Assembly (NCBI RefSeq): GCF_041154485.1
Contig: NZ_AP028670.1
Coordinates: 1,178,001-1,242,000 of the forward strand
Direction: 5' to 3'
DNA length: 64,000 nucleotides
Origin: Variovorax sp. V93
GTDB lineage: Bacteria > Pseudomonadota > Gammaproteobacteria > Burkholderiales > Burkholderiaceae_C
The notes under the pieces are model-generated. The model made no database searches and was not told the DNA's origin. It worked only from the letters and a program-made list of their open reading frames with translations. The position numbers and the translations under genes were made by a program. Below are positions 1-7,335 of this stretch, piece after piece; position 1 is the first letter of the stretch, and the number at the start of each line of letters is the position of its first letter.

Positions 1-2
1 TC

Positions 3-608
3 CTGCCCGCGGGCACGTGGCAATACTGGCAGGGCTGGCTCTTTATCGCAGTCTTTGCCGCCTCGACCATCGGCTTCACCGTCTATCTCGCCCTCCACGA
101 CAGGCCGCTTCTCGAACGCCGCATGAATGCCGGACCACAGCATGAGAAAGAATGGCCGCAGAAGATCATCGTGTCGCTCATCATCCTCGCGTTTTTCATT
201 TTCATCATCCTGCCTTCACTCGACTACCGATTTGGCGTCTCGCCGGTGCCCGCATATCTCTCCTTTGTCGGGAACGTCGTGATCGTATTGTCATTCCTCT
301 TTATTTTCTGGGTCCTGAAGGTCAATAGTTATGCAGCAGCCAACATCAGCGTCGCGGACGATCAAAAGGTGATCGACAGCGGCCCCTACGCTTATGTGCG
401 TCATCCCATGTACGCTGGCGCGCTCTGGCTTTTCATCGGAATGCCGCTTGCACTCGGCTCATGGCTCACGCTCTGTCTCGTCCCGCTCATTCTGCCGGTG
501 CTTGTCTGGCGGCTTCTTGATGAGGAAAAAATCTTGCGCCGCGATCTTCCCGGATACAACGAATATGCGAGCCAGGTGCGTCATCGTCTCATTCCCTATG
601 TCTGGTAG
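3..608 (+). CDS. Isoprenylcysteine carboxyl methyltransferase-like membrane protein (5' truncated by window)
   Basis: The reading frame is open from the first bases of the window, so the true start lies upstream; the Met at 123 is internal. What is visible is a polytopic membrane protein with hydrophobic segments around the codons at 30-90, 170-230 and 265-315, and a C-terminal pair near 420-515. The C-terminal half carries the ICMT/PEMT signature: Gly-Pro-Tyr-Ala-Tyr-Val-Arg-His-Pro-Met-Tyr, then a Glu-Glu after the last membrane segment and a Tyr-x-x-Tyr near the end. Bacterial members methylate small or lipid substrates with SAM, but the substrate cannot be read from the sequence. The family is clear and the reaction is not. 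Confidence 0.75.
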   Translation: MPAGTWQYWQGWLFIAVFAASTIGFTVYLALHDRPLLERRMNAGPQHEKEWPQKIIVSLIILAFFIFIILPSLDYRFGVSPVPAYLSFVGNVVIVLSFLFIFWVLKVNSYAAANISVADDQKVIDSGPYAYVRHPMYAGALWLFIGMPLALGSWLTLCLVPLILPVLVWRLLDEEKILRRDLPGYNEYASQVRHRLIPYVW

Positions 609-751
609 GAAATGGGGCAGCCGTTTACTGGAACTGGCCGACCGTAGCCGGTCGCACCCTCGAAGCTTTGGGCCCATCGCCGACCTTCCGCTTGCTCCAA
701 AAGAGACTTCGACCAGGAAGACCGTGCTCAAGAGGCGCTCTGCCAACGATC

Positions 752-1147
752 TCACTCGGCGCAGTTCAGCATCCACTGGACACCGAAACGATCGGTCAAT
801 TTGCCGTAGTAGTCGCCCCAGGGCTGGATGCCCAAGGGGGTTGTGATTGTTCCGTCGGCACCCAGGGCCTGGAAGAGTTTGTTCGTGGCACCTCGGTCGT
901 CCATCGCGAGCAAGTGCGCGGAGCCCCGCATCGGTTCGGCGTCTTCGTTGTCCGAGGCATAGAAGAGCAGGCCTGGTCCCTCGAACTTCGCGTGCATGAC
1001 CTTGCCGCGCATGGCCTCGTTCTTCACGGGCATGCTATCGACTCCGTAGCGCAGAACCTCGACGACACGGCCAAGACCGCACTCCGTATAGAAGGCCAGA
1101 GCCTGATCACAGTTTGTGGTGAAGAACAGATAGTTCGAGAGTTGCAT
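752..1147 (-). CDS. VOC superfamily protein (PhnB/glyoxalase-like)
   Basis: A 131-residue protein with the vicinal-oxygen-chelate fold pattern: an N-terminal beta strand (QLSNYLFF), a Cys-x-x-Ala-x-x-Phe-Tyr helix, and a C-terminal Gly-x-x-Asp-Arg-Phe-Gly-Val-Gln-Trp motif typical of PhnB-like proteins (known as 3-demethylubiquinone-9 methyltransferase-like). The Met at 1147 is preferred over the upstream Met at 1195 because family members start at this strand. It lies 78 nt downstream of the tautomerase gene on the same strand and may share its transcript. Members range from resistance proteins to enzymes of unknown substrate, and no specific function can be assigned. Confidence 0.8.
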   Translation of the reverse strand: MQLSNYLFFTTNCDQALAFYTECGLGRVVEVLRYGVDSMPVKNEAMRGKVMHAKFEGPGLLFYASDNEDAEPMRGSAHLLAMDDRGATNKLFQALGADGTITTPLGIQPWGDYYGKLTDRFGVQWMLNCAE

Positions 1148-1225
1148 GATGGTGTACTTGGATGCGAATGGAGCCACGACACTGTCTGCTACCACCCGGT
1201 AGACCGTGTTGCTGCCCCGGGCGTG

Positions 1226-1642
1226 TCAGGCTGAAGCAGCCCCTTCACTGAGCTGCGCATTGGTGAGGGCTGCCCCGGCAATGCCCCAGGCCCCGTCCAC
1301 CGCGTGCACGACGTTGACCCATATGCGCTCCTTCGGGTGGTGCTCGCCAGACAGCTCATGAATGATGCTCGTGGCCTCTTCGATATAGCCGACTTGCACA
1401 TCCCGACTGGCGAACGCGAAGGATGGGACCTTCCATTCCACGAAGGCCACGGAGGCCTCCTTGGATCCGGAATACGTGTGTTCCTTCGGCAAGACGTGGA
1501 TCGAGCCAACGATGTTGGGCGCCATCGCCTCGTTTCCCGCCAGGCCGTGCCACTTGAGCATGGCATCGGACAGTCGGCTGAAGGCGGCTTTTTCCTGGCC
1601 TTTGGGGAGAACGCCCTCGGTGAGGGTGAGGGTAAGTGGCAT
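1226..1642 (-). CDS. Tautomerase family protein (4-oxalocrotonate tautomerase-like)
   Basis: The product is 138 residues. Starting at 1642 puts Pro at position 2, which becomes the N-terminal catalytic Pro-1 after Met removal, and a GGAG Shine-Dalgarno lies seven bases upstream. The Met at 1669 would bury this proline. The rest fits the tautomerase fold, with an amphipathic helix after a Thr-Glu-Gly segment and a Val-Gly-Tyr-Ile-Glu-Glu-Ala strand-helix. At this length it is a double-length or trans-3-chloroacrylic-acid-dehalogenase-like member rather than a 62-residue 4-OT subunit. It is divergent from the TetR gene across a palindrome-rich gap, so it is the probable target of that repressor. 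Confidence 0.8.
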   Translation of the reverse strand: MPLTLTLTEGVLPKGQEKAAFSRLSDAMLKWHGLAGNEAMAPNIVGSIHVLPKEHTYSGSKEASVAFVEWKVPSFAFASRDVQVGYIEEATSIIHELSGEHHPKERIWVNVVHAVDGAWGIAGAALTNAQLSEGAASA

Positions 1643-1704
1643 GGGTACTCCAAGTAGAAAGAACGGCATCGACTCACACGCTGCGATCTGCAGGGCATTT
1701 CAAG

Positions 1705-1738
1705 TAACGACCGTTATTCGATAATACATAACGATCGT
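1705..1738. promoter_or_regulatory. Probable TetR operator in divergent promoter region
   Basis: This AT-richer stretch between the divergent tautomerase and TetR genes contains overlapping dyads: TAAC-N4-GTTA (1705-1716), CGTTAT-N10-ATAACG (1712-1733) and the perfect palindrome ACGATCGT (1731-1738). The hexamer TAACGA occurs twice, 24 bp apart. This is the expected position and symmetry for a TetR operator controlling both genes. Binding is inferred. Confidence 0.55.
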
Positions 1739-1786
1739 GTTTTGAACAACTACAATTGTTGGCTTCACATGTCGAAGGAGCTTCTT

Positions 1787-2386
1787 GTGTCAAGGTCCGA
1801 GCAGAAGGTGCAGACGCGGCAACGCATCCTGGAGGGCGCAGGTCGCGGGTTCCGCAAGGCTGGATTCGGCGGGATCGGGGTGGACGGCCTGGCGAAGGAA
1901 GCAGGCCTGACATCGGGTGCCTTTTACGTGCATTTCGACTCAAAGGCCCACGCATTCCGGGAATCGGTCGCACAGGGCATGGCCGAGTTGCGGGGTGGCG
2001 TGCTGTACTTCCAAGAAAAGCACGGACGCGCTTGGTGGCCGGAGTTTGTGCGCTTCTACCTCGGTGCCAAGCGCACGTGCGACTTGTCAGAGAGTTGCAC
2101 GCTGCAGACGATGCCGGCGGAAGTGGCGCGATCGGACGAAGCCTCCCGTACAACGTTTGAGACGGCATTGCGCGACGTTGCACAGGCGATCATCGATGGT
2201 CCCGCCTCACCAGGTGCGCCACGGGACGTGGGAGCCGCTTGCGCCGCCCTCTCTTCGCTTGCGGGCGCTGTCACGCTCGCACGTGCTGTCGGGAGCGGCG
2301 CCTTCGCGGACCAGATCGCTGCAGGGACGGAACACGCATTGCTCGGTGCGCCAAGCGGAAAGATTTCGGTCAAGAAAGCCGCTTGA
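1787..2386 (+). CDS. TetR/AcrR family transcriptional regulator
   Basis: The N-terminal 50 residues form a TetR helix-turn-helix: Thr-Arg-Gln-Arg-Ile-Leu, then GIGVDGLAKEAGLTSGAFYVHF, a canonical TetR recognition region. The C-terminal ligand domain has the Cys-x-x-Gln-Thr-Met pattern seen in LmrA/YxaF-type repressors. The GTG at 1787 is chosen as the start because AAGGAG sits six bases upstream; ATGs at 1769 and 1742 are also in frame but lack a ribosome site, and 1742 abuts the operator. It probably represses itself and the divergent tautomerase/VOC genes. The inducer is unknown. Confidence 0.85.
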   Translation: MSRSEQKVQTRQRILEGAGRGFRKAGFGGIGVDGLAKEAGLTSGAFYVHFDSKAHAFRESVAQGMAELRGGVLYFQEKHGRAWWPEFVRFYLGAKRTCDLSESCTLQTMPAEVARSDEASRTTFETALRDVAQAIIDGPASPGAPRDVGAACAALSSLAGAVTLARAVGSGAFADQIAAGTEHALLGAPSGKISVKKAA

Positions 2387-2432
2387 GCGTGGCTTGTAAG
2401 GTCGTCTTGGTGATTGTCCTCATGCCGCGAGT

Positions 2433-3035
2433 TCAGCAGAGCTGAACGAATGTTGTGAACGCGTCCTTCGCCGGATCATGGAAAACATACACCGCCGCCT
2501 CGTCATGAAAGTAGTCGGCCACAGGAAACTGCCCCAGGAAAACCAAAGGGCCAGCATCTCCGATGGGCCACGCTGGAGCCTGCAACCAGCGCGGGGGCTG
2601 CTTGGCGTACTTAAACAGTTCCAGGATTCTCTGACGCAGCCATGCCTTTCTCTGTTTGGAAGGCAGGGGTGGTGCGGCATCGAGTAATGAGGCAAGGAAC
2701 TTGACGTCCGCGCCGAGCCGGCGCGGCTGGGCATCGAGCAGCAGCGCATATTCCGCCGTTGCGGTCCCGGCCAGCGCCGTCTCCACTCCGTGCTTCTGGA
2801 GCAACGAGACCAGTACGTTCTGTGCGTTGAGCACGTGGCCCGGGTCGCTGAAGTCGAGCCCGATCAGGTAGTGGAACAGCGTCGTCCCCGTTTGGCAAAA
2901 TCGAGGAGCGCTCTCTGCCGAGAGCAAGGTTTCAATGTCCGGATCGTTGTAGAGCTGTTGCTCGAACTCGGACACCGGGGTTTTGCCAGAGGCGAAGTCG
3001 CTCAATCGTTGCAGGGCTTCAGTTGATGGAGGCAT
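2433..3035 (-). CDS. Hypothetical protein, 200 residues
   Basis: A soluble, acidic, Leu-rich protein not recognised as a named family. The N-terminal ~140 residues look all-helical (Leu-Tyr-Asn-Asp-Pro, Leu-Phe-His-Tyr-Leu-Ile-Gly-Leu-Asp-Phe). The last ~50 residues contain Trp-Leu-Gln-x-Pro-x-Trp-Pro, then a Leu-Val-Phe-Leu-Gly-Gln strand and a Tyr-Phe-His-Asp-Glu-Ala-Ala-Val-Tyr-Val-Phe segment, a beta-rich arrangement like that of some polymorphic-toxin immunity proteins. No toxin gene is visible next to it, so this is only a resemblance. Codon use matches the neighbours, and the gene stands alone on the minus strand. Confidence 0.6.
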   Translation of the reverse strand: MPPSTEALQRLSDFASGKTPVSEFEQQLYNDPDIETLLSAESAPRFCQTGTTLFHYLIGLDFSDPGHVLNAQNVLVSLLQKHGVETALAGTATAEYALLLDAQPRRLGADVKFLASLLDAAPPLPSKQRKAWLRQRILELFKYAKQPPRWLQAPAWPIGDAGPLVFLGQFPVADYFHDEAAVYVFHDPAKDAFTTFVQLC

Positions 3036-3209
3036 TCTCGAAGGCTTCTAGATTGGCAAGCGCCGCGAACGAGCGGTCTCGCGGGACCCGTGGCAACTGG
3101 CTGAATGATGGCATGTGGCCGAATTCAGCCGCGCAGCTGCAACGCCCAAAATATGGCCAACATCCAGTTTTTTCCGATCGCTATCCTGCGCGGCATCGGC
3201 AGGCGCGAT

Positions 3210-3605
3210 TCAGTTAATGATCTCTCCCATGCCTGCGCGTACGCGCTCCTTCAACTGCAGGATGTATTCCGCGTCAAAGAGTTCCCAGGTCTCCAGTTCG
3301 CCGACGATACGAAGCGGCTCCCGGCTGCGGTAGGAGCGTGTGGGATTGCCCGGAAACTTCTTGTCGGTGACGTTGGGGTCGTCCTCGAAGGCGCCTGTCG
3401 GTTCGACGATGTAGACGCGGCGACGACCGTCGCCCTTCGCCATTTCGGCAGCCAGCCCGGCGCCTTTGGGCCAGGCGGTGAAGTAGATGTGGTTCATCAC
3501 GACGTCGCCGTCGTAGTTTGAGCGGAAGCCTGCGGTGAGCAGGTCGCCCACCTGGAGGTCCGCCCGCGTTCCGTGGAAGTAAGGGCCGGTGTCCAAGACA
3601 GCCAT
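3210..3605 (-). CDS. arr: NAD(+)--rifampin ADP-ribosyltransferase
   Basis: A 131-residue protein matching the Arr family along its length. It transfers ADP-ribose from NAD+ to the C23 hydroxyl of rifamycins and so inactivates them. The catalytic H-Y-D set is present: His11 in Tyr-Phe-His-Gly-Thr, Tyr41 in His-Ile-Tyr-Phe-Thr-Ala, and Asp75/76 in the block Phe-Glu-Asp-Asp-Pro-Asn-Val-Thr-Asp. The highly conserved Lys-Lys-Phe-Pro-Gly-Asn-Pro-Thr and Ser-Tyr-Arg-Ser-Arg-Glu-Pro-Leu motifs follow. A strong GAGGAG ribosome site lies just upstream of the ATG. No integron features are nearby, so it looks like a chromosomal Arr. Confidence 0.92.
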   Translation of the reverse strand: MAVLDTGPYFHGTRADLQVGDLLTAGFRSNYDGDVVMNHIYFTAWPKGAGLAAEMAKGDGRRRVYIVEPTGAFEDDPNVTDKKFPGNPTRSYRSREPLRIVGELETWELFDAEYILQLKERVRAGMGEIIN

Positions 3606-4086
3606 CGCAAGTCGCTCCTCTGCAGAAACGAAAAGCCGCGGAGTTTACTCGGGTGGATGTTCACATAGGCCGTGTGAGCGAGGGCCCCGTTTCGGGTGCA
3701 GCAGGGCGTCTTTGAAAGACAGCTCCTGGCCAGCTCGCCCGCTTGTGGGTGCGAATGCAAGAAGCGTCCGCCTTTGACCACTTCAGCCTGCAACTTCTTG
3801 AACGCACAGGCGCAGAAGCGGCGTCCTGTTTCTCCATGAGGCTACGTGCAGCGTGCAGCGTGCAGGTGCGGAAGTCCGCAGTTGGCCGAGTCGGGAACGG
3901 GTCATTGGTCATGCCCACGAAGCCCTCGGCAGTATCCCCGTGAGCTGGTGCACGAGACCAGAAGAGTCCCATCGCATCAACCCCTTGGTATGAGCCCGAA
4001 GTGGGAGCTGAACCCCTAGAACGCGAATTGCAAAGGCCGCGCCGACGAGACAAGTCTCAGGCAGCGTGTCGAACTTCATCGGCCGT
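3606..4086. other. No convincing gene (about 480 bp)
   Basis: Several short open frames occur on both strands, but none has a recognisable domain, a good ribosome site or consistent codon use. The only notable structure is a perfect 7-bp tandem repeat (CGTGCAG, three copies, 3845-3865). The arr promoter should lie just upstream of its start, near 3620-3660 on the minus strand, but no clear -35/-10 pair was identified. Confidence 0.5.
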
Positions 4087-4611
4087 TCAGTCATATCGCA
4101 CGATGTCGTAGCCTTCCTCCGCCGATGGCGCGACGAAGTGACTGGTTATTTCGTCGAATTCCGCGTCCGTCGTTTCAAACGGATGCTCTCCCGAGAGGTT
4201 GCGAATGCGCAGGCGCGCCTTGCAGACTTCGTCGGGAACATCCAGGTAGTGCAAGCGATGGGCGGCCCCGGCCTTCTCGAAGACGCCGCGGCCCCATCCT
4301 CTTGCTGCGACGGTGTTCGAGGGGAAATCGAATACGACGGACGTGCCGGCCGCGAGCAGCGCCTCGACGTGGCCCGACATCGCTTCACGCAATCTGCCGG
4401 CACAGCGAAGGTAATCCGCGAGGGCATGAATCTCGTTCGGGTAAAGACGCGCGAGCCAATCGTCCTCGCTGATGAGAACCGTCTTCGGCTGCGCTGCGAG
4501 GTGCCTGGTGAGCGTCGACTTTCCGGAGGCGATCTTCCCGCAGACCATATGCAGGACCCCTGGCAAGGAGGAGGCGGCGGCGGCCGTCCGCGAAGTTTCG
4601 GTTTCGAGCAT
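4087..4611 (-). CDS. Zeta-toxin-like P-loop ATP-binding kinase
   Basis: A 174-residue AAA_33/zeta-type P-loop protein. Walker A is GKIASGKST (residues 25-33), followed by a Leu-Ile-Ser-Glu-Asp-Asp-Trp strand end at about 48-53, a Walker-B-like Val-Val-Phe-Asp-Phe near 93-97, and a lid-type Arg-x-Arg-x-Arg stretch around 130-137. Related stand-alone proteins phosphorylate small molecules or sugars, or act as resistance kinases. No epsilon-type antitoxin is adjacent, so a toxin role is not supported. A GGAG ribosome site precedes the ATG, and a strong terminator lies immediately upstream, making this an independent transcription unit. Confidence 0.75.
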   Translation of the reverse strand: MLETETSRTAAAASSLPGVLHMVCGKIASGKSTLTRHLAAQPKTVLISEDDWLARLYPNEIHALADYLRCAGRLREAMSGHVEALLAAGTSVVFDFPSNTVAARGWGRGVFEKAGAAHRLHYLDVPDEVCKARLRIRNLSGEHPFETTDAEFDEITSHFVAPSAEEGYDIVRYD

Positions 4612-4648
4612 TCCAATCTCCAGTAACTCTGAGGAGCCCAGGAGACAG

Positions 4649-4675
4649 AAAAAAACCCGCCTCGTGGGGCGGGTT
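4649..4675 (-). terminator. Rho-independent terminator reading leftward
   Basis: An 8-bp perfect stem (AACCCGCC / GGCGGGTT, six-base loop) is followed on the minus strand by a run of seven T. It ends any leftward transcript arriving from the 4.7-5 kb region before the kinase gene at 4611. No clear minus-strand gene was found upstream of it. Confidence 0.8.
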
Positions 4676-4704
4676 GCTTTGGCGACTCGGGCCGCGCGCT
4701 AACC

Positions 4705-4723
4705 CACCATCCTTCGGATGGTG
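4705..4723. repeat. Perfect hairpin, 8-bp stem
   Basis: CACCATCC-TTC-GGATGGTG forms a perfect 8-bp stem with a three-base loop and no T-run on either side. It lies 29 bp from the terminator stem, so together they could be the 3' end of an unidentified leftward transcript. Function unknown. Confidence 0.5.
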
Positions 4724-4949
4724 CGAATAATCGACGCGAGCTGCGAACAAGCCATTGGAGGGCAAAGATAGCGAGTTCCGGAGGGCTCGGCAATCCGTTC
4801 GAGGCGCTGATGCTCTTCCACGCGGGCGCGAGGCCGGTCCAGCGCGCATGGACGGAGCAATTTGGCGCCGCCGCCGTGCTGTGCGCGGCGCTGCCGCTGT
4901 GGAACATGTGCGCCGGCACCGTCAGTCACCTAGCACCTGCCGCAGCGAC
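4724..4949. other. No identified gene; possible gene remnant
   Basis: A plus-strand frame through 4741-4930 reads as a plausible protein fragment with a hydrophobic stretch rich in Ala, Cys and Leu, but it has no start signal and no recognised family. Minus-strand frames are equally unremarkable. It may be the tail of a lost gene. Downstream of it lies the regulatory region of the alcohol dehydrogenase. Confidence 0.35.
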
Positions 4950-4987
4950 CCGTTGCACGGCCCGACCACTGCGCCGGGATGCAACGG
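4950..4987. promoter_or_regulatory. Candidate activator site (inverted repeat) upstream of alcohol dehydrogenase promoter
   Basis: CCGTTGCA (4950-4957) and TGCAACGG (4980-4987) form a perfect 8-bp inverted repeat with a 22-bp spacer. It lies about 110-140 bp upstream of the sigma-54 promoter at 5092, the usual distance for an enhancer-type activator site. Assignment to the nearby activator is inferred, since its arms differ from the palindrome at 13819. Confidence 0.35.
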
Positions 4988-5091
4988 TGCCGGCCCGCGC
5001 GCTGTTCGACCTTGTAGCAATGCAGCGGGAAAACCCGCGGCCGGCAGCCCGCGCGATGCGCGAAAGAGCCCCTGGAAGGCTGCATTGCGCG

Positions 5092-5107
5092 TGGCATGGA
5101 GATTGCC
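5092..5107 (+). promoter_or_regulatory. Sigma-54 (-24/-12) promoter of the PQQ alcohol dehydrogenase operon
   Basis: TGGCATGGAGATTGCC matches the consensus TGGCACG-N4-TTGCW at all but two positions and keeps the required 10-bp spacing between GG and GC. It sits 70 bp upstream of the dehydrogenase ATG on the same strand. Confidence 0.75.
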
Positions 5108-5177
5108 CTTGACTCCCGTGAAGGCATGCCCGCATGGCACGCCCGAGCCGCTATCCACACCCACGAGGAGACATCCC

Positions 5178-6971
5178 ATGCAATTGAAGCTCTTGAACGC
5201 GCTCATGGCCATCGGCCTGGCCGCGGCCGGCGGCGCCGGCGCGCAAGTCACGGACAAGATGATCCAGTCCGAAGCCACGGCAAACGGCAACGTCCTGACC
5301 TGGGGGGTCAATACCCAGGGCCAGCGCTACTCGCCGCTGAAGCAGGTCAACACCGGCACCGTGTCCCGGCTCGCGCCGGCATGGGCCTTCTCCTTCGGCG
5401 GGGAGAAGCAGCGCGGCCAGGAGGCGCAGCCCGTGATCCACAACGGCAAGATGTTCGTCACCGCCTCGTACTCGCGCATCTACGCCCTCGACGCCACCAC
5501 CGGCAAGAAGCTGTGGAAGTACGAGCACCGCCTGCCCGAGGGCATCATGCCCTGCTGCGACGTGGTCAACCGCGGCGCGGCGCTGTACGACAACCTGGTG
5601 ATCTTCGCCACGCTCGATGCGCAGCTGGTGGCGCTCGACCAGAACACCGGCAACGTGGTCTGGAAGGAGAAGATCGACGACTACGCGGCCGGCTACTCGG
5701 CCACCGCGGCGCCGATCATCGCCAACGGCCTGATCCTCACGGGGGTGTCGGGCGGCGAGTTCGGCATCGTCGGCCGCGTCGAGGCGCGCGACGCCAAAAC
5801 GGGCAGCATGGTGTGGTCGCGCCCCACGGTGGAAGGCCACATGGGCTACACCTACGACAACGACGGCAACAAGAAGGAGGCGGGCGTCTCGGGCACCGTC
5901 AACAAGAGCTGGCCGGGCGACCTCTGGAAGACCGGCGGCGCTGCCACCTGGCTGGGCGGCACCTACGACAGCAAGACCGGCCTGGCCTACTTCGGCACCG
6001 GCAATCCGGCGCCGTGGAACAGCCACCTGCGCAAGGGCGACAACCTGTTCTCGTGCTCGACCGTGGCCATCGACGTGAAGACCGGCCAGATCAAGTGGCA
6101 CTACCAGAACACGCCCAGCGACAGCTGGGACTTCGACGGCGTGAACGAGTTCGTCACCTTCGACATGGACGGCCGGCGCGTGGGTGGCAAGGCCGACCGC
6201 AACGGCTACTTCTACGTGAACGACGCCACCACCGGCCAGCTGCTCAACGCCTTTCCCTTCGTGAGGAAGACGACCTGGGCCGACGGCATCGACCTGAAGA
6301 CCGGCCGCCCGAACTTCGTGGCCGACAACCGCCCGGGCGATCCGGTCGCGGGCGGCGACGGCAAGAAGGGCAGCTCGGTCTTCGCCGCGCCGGGCTTCCT
6401 GGGCGGCAAGAACCAGATGCCGATGGCCTACAGCCCCGACACCAAGATGTTCTACGTGCCCGCCAACGAATGGGGCATGGACATCTGGAACGAACCCGTG
6501 GCCTACAAGAAGGGCGCGGCCTACCTCGGCTCGGGCTTCACCATCAAGCCGCTCAACGAGGACTACATCGGCGCGCTGCGCGCGATCGATCCCAAGAGCG
6601 GAAAGATCGCCTGGGAGATCAAGAACGGCGCGCCGCTGTGGGGCGGCGTGCTCACCACCGGCGGCAACCTGGTGTTCTGGGGCACGCCCGAGGGCTACCT
6701 GAAGGCCGCCGATGCCAAGACCGGCAAGGTGCTGTGGGAGTTCCAGACCGGCTCGGGCGTGGTCGCGCCGCCGGTCACCTGGCAGCAGGGCGGCGAGCAG
6801 TACGTGGCCGTGGTCTCGGGCTGGGGCGGCGCGGTGCCGCTGTGGGGCGGCGAGGTGGCGAAGAAGGTCAACCTGCTGGAGCAGGGCGGCATGGTGTGGG
6901 TCTTCAAGATCCCTTCCGCCGGTACTGCGCGCACCGCCCGGGCGGGCGAGGCCCGCGTGGCGTCCAACTGA
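5178..6971 (+). CDS. PQQ-dependent alcohol dehydrogenase, lanthanide-type (XoxF/ExaF/PedH-like)
   Basis: A 597-residue type I quinoprotein that oxidises a primary alcohol to its aldehyde in the periplasm. An N-terminal signal peptide of about 22 residues ends at Gly-Ala-Gln. The eight-bladed propeller motifs recur (Ala-x-Asp-x-x-Thr-Gly-x-x-x-Trp). The vicinal disulfide Cys126-Cys127 is present, as are the metal/PQQ ligands Glu194, Asn276 (Gly-Thr-Gly-Asn-Pro-Ala-Pro-Trp) and catalytic Asp318. Asp320 lies two residues after the catalytic Asp (Trp-Asp-Phe-Asp-Gly); that second Asp is the established marker of lanthanide-dependent members, whereas calcium enzymes have Ala, Ser or Thr. There is no haem domain, so electrons must leave through separate carriers. 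The ATG at 5178 has a GAGGAG site. Confidence 0.93.
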   Translation: MQLKLLNALMAIGLAAAGGAGAQVTDKMIQSEATANGNVLTWGVNTQGQRYSPLKQVNTGTVSRLAPAWAFSFGGEKQRGQEAQPVIHNGKMFVTASYSRIYALDATTGKKLWKYEHRLPEGIMPCCDVVNRGAALYDNLVIFATLDAQLVALDQNTGNVVWKEKIDDYAAGYSATAAPIIANGLILTGVSGGEFGIVGRVEARDAKTGSMVWSRPTVEGHMGYTYDNDGNKKEAGVSGTVNKSWPGDLWKTGGAATWLGGTYDSKTGLAYFGTGNPAPWNSHLRKGDNLFSCSTVAIDVKTGQIKWHYQNTPSDSWDFDGVNEFVTFDMDGRRVGGKADRNGYFYVNDATTGQLLNAFPFVRKTTWADGIDLKTGRPNFVADNRPGDPVAGGDGKKGSSVFAAPGFLGGKNQMPMAYSPDTKMFYVPANEWGMDIWNEPVAYKKGAAYLGSGFTIKPLNEDYIGALRAIDPKSGKIAWEIKNGAPLWGGVLTTGGNLVFWGTPEGYLKAADAKTGKVLWEFQTGSGVVAPPVTWQQGGEQYVAVVSGWGGAVPLWGGEVAKKVNLLEQGGMVWVFKIPSAGTARTARAGEARVASN

Positions 6972-6981
6972 AGGAGGCGGC

Positions 6982-7326
6982 ATGACGGATCGCAACAGCG
7001 AAGGAGGCCGCGGCGCCTCCCGCCGGGAGTTCGTCGGCCGCGCGGCCGGCGGCGCCTGCCTGCTGGCGGCGCTGCCGGTGCGCGTGCTGGCCGCGCCGCC
7101 GCGCGCCGAGGAAAGCGACGAGACGGCCGTGCAGCTGGGCTACAGGCACGACACGAAGAGCGTCGACAAGAAGAAGTACCCGCGCCACGCGGCCACGCAG
7201 GAGTGCGTGAACTGCGCCATGTGGCAGGGCACGCCCTCCGATGCCTGGGCGGGCTGCGCGATGTTCGGCCGCAAGCAGATCGCGGCCAAGGGCTGGTGCC
7301 AGGCCTGGGCGCCCAAGCCCGCCTGA
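6982..7326 (+). CDS. High-potential iron-sulfur protein (HiPIP), Tat-exported
   Basis: A 114-residue precursor. The twin-arginine leader has Ser-Arg-Arg-Glu-Phe-Val at residues 13-18 and a hydrophobic core ending in Val-Leu-Ala-Ala. The mature part has the HiPIP arrangement Cys75-x2-Cys78-x13-Cys92-x13-Cys106 binding one [4Fe-4S] cluster, plus the conserved early Tyr54. HiPIPs are soluble periplasmic one-electron carriers working near +0.3 V. The gene begins 10 nt after the dehydrogenase stop codon with AAGGAGG as ribosome site, so the two are almost certainly co-transcribed. This makes the HiPIP a candidate electron acceptor for the dehydrogenase or its cytochrome; that role is inference. 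Confidence 0.9.
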   Translation: MTDRNSEGGRGASRREFVGRAAGGACLLAALPVRVLAAPPRAEESDETAVQLGYRHDTKSVDKKKYPRHAATQECVNCAMWQGTPSDAWAGCAMFGRKQIAAKGWCQAWAPKPA

Positions 7327-7335
7327 TCGCCGCAG

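Noticed and set aside
3845..3865. A tandem repeat as a possible CRISPR or integration-site signal
   Set aside because: Only three 7-bp units without spacers; it is most simply a small slippage repeat.
4087..4611. A zeta toxin of an epsilon/zeta toxin-antitoxin system
   Set aside because: No epsilon-like small gene lies upstream; a strong terminator occupies that position, so only the P-loop kinase family is claimed.
4755..5177. An upstream extension of the alcohol dehydrogenase frame
   Set aside because: The in-frame extension is Arg/Pro/Ala-rich and would bury the signal peptide, the ribosome site and the sigma-54 promoter. The start at 5178 explains all three.
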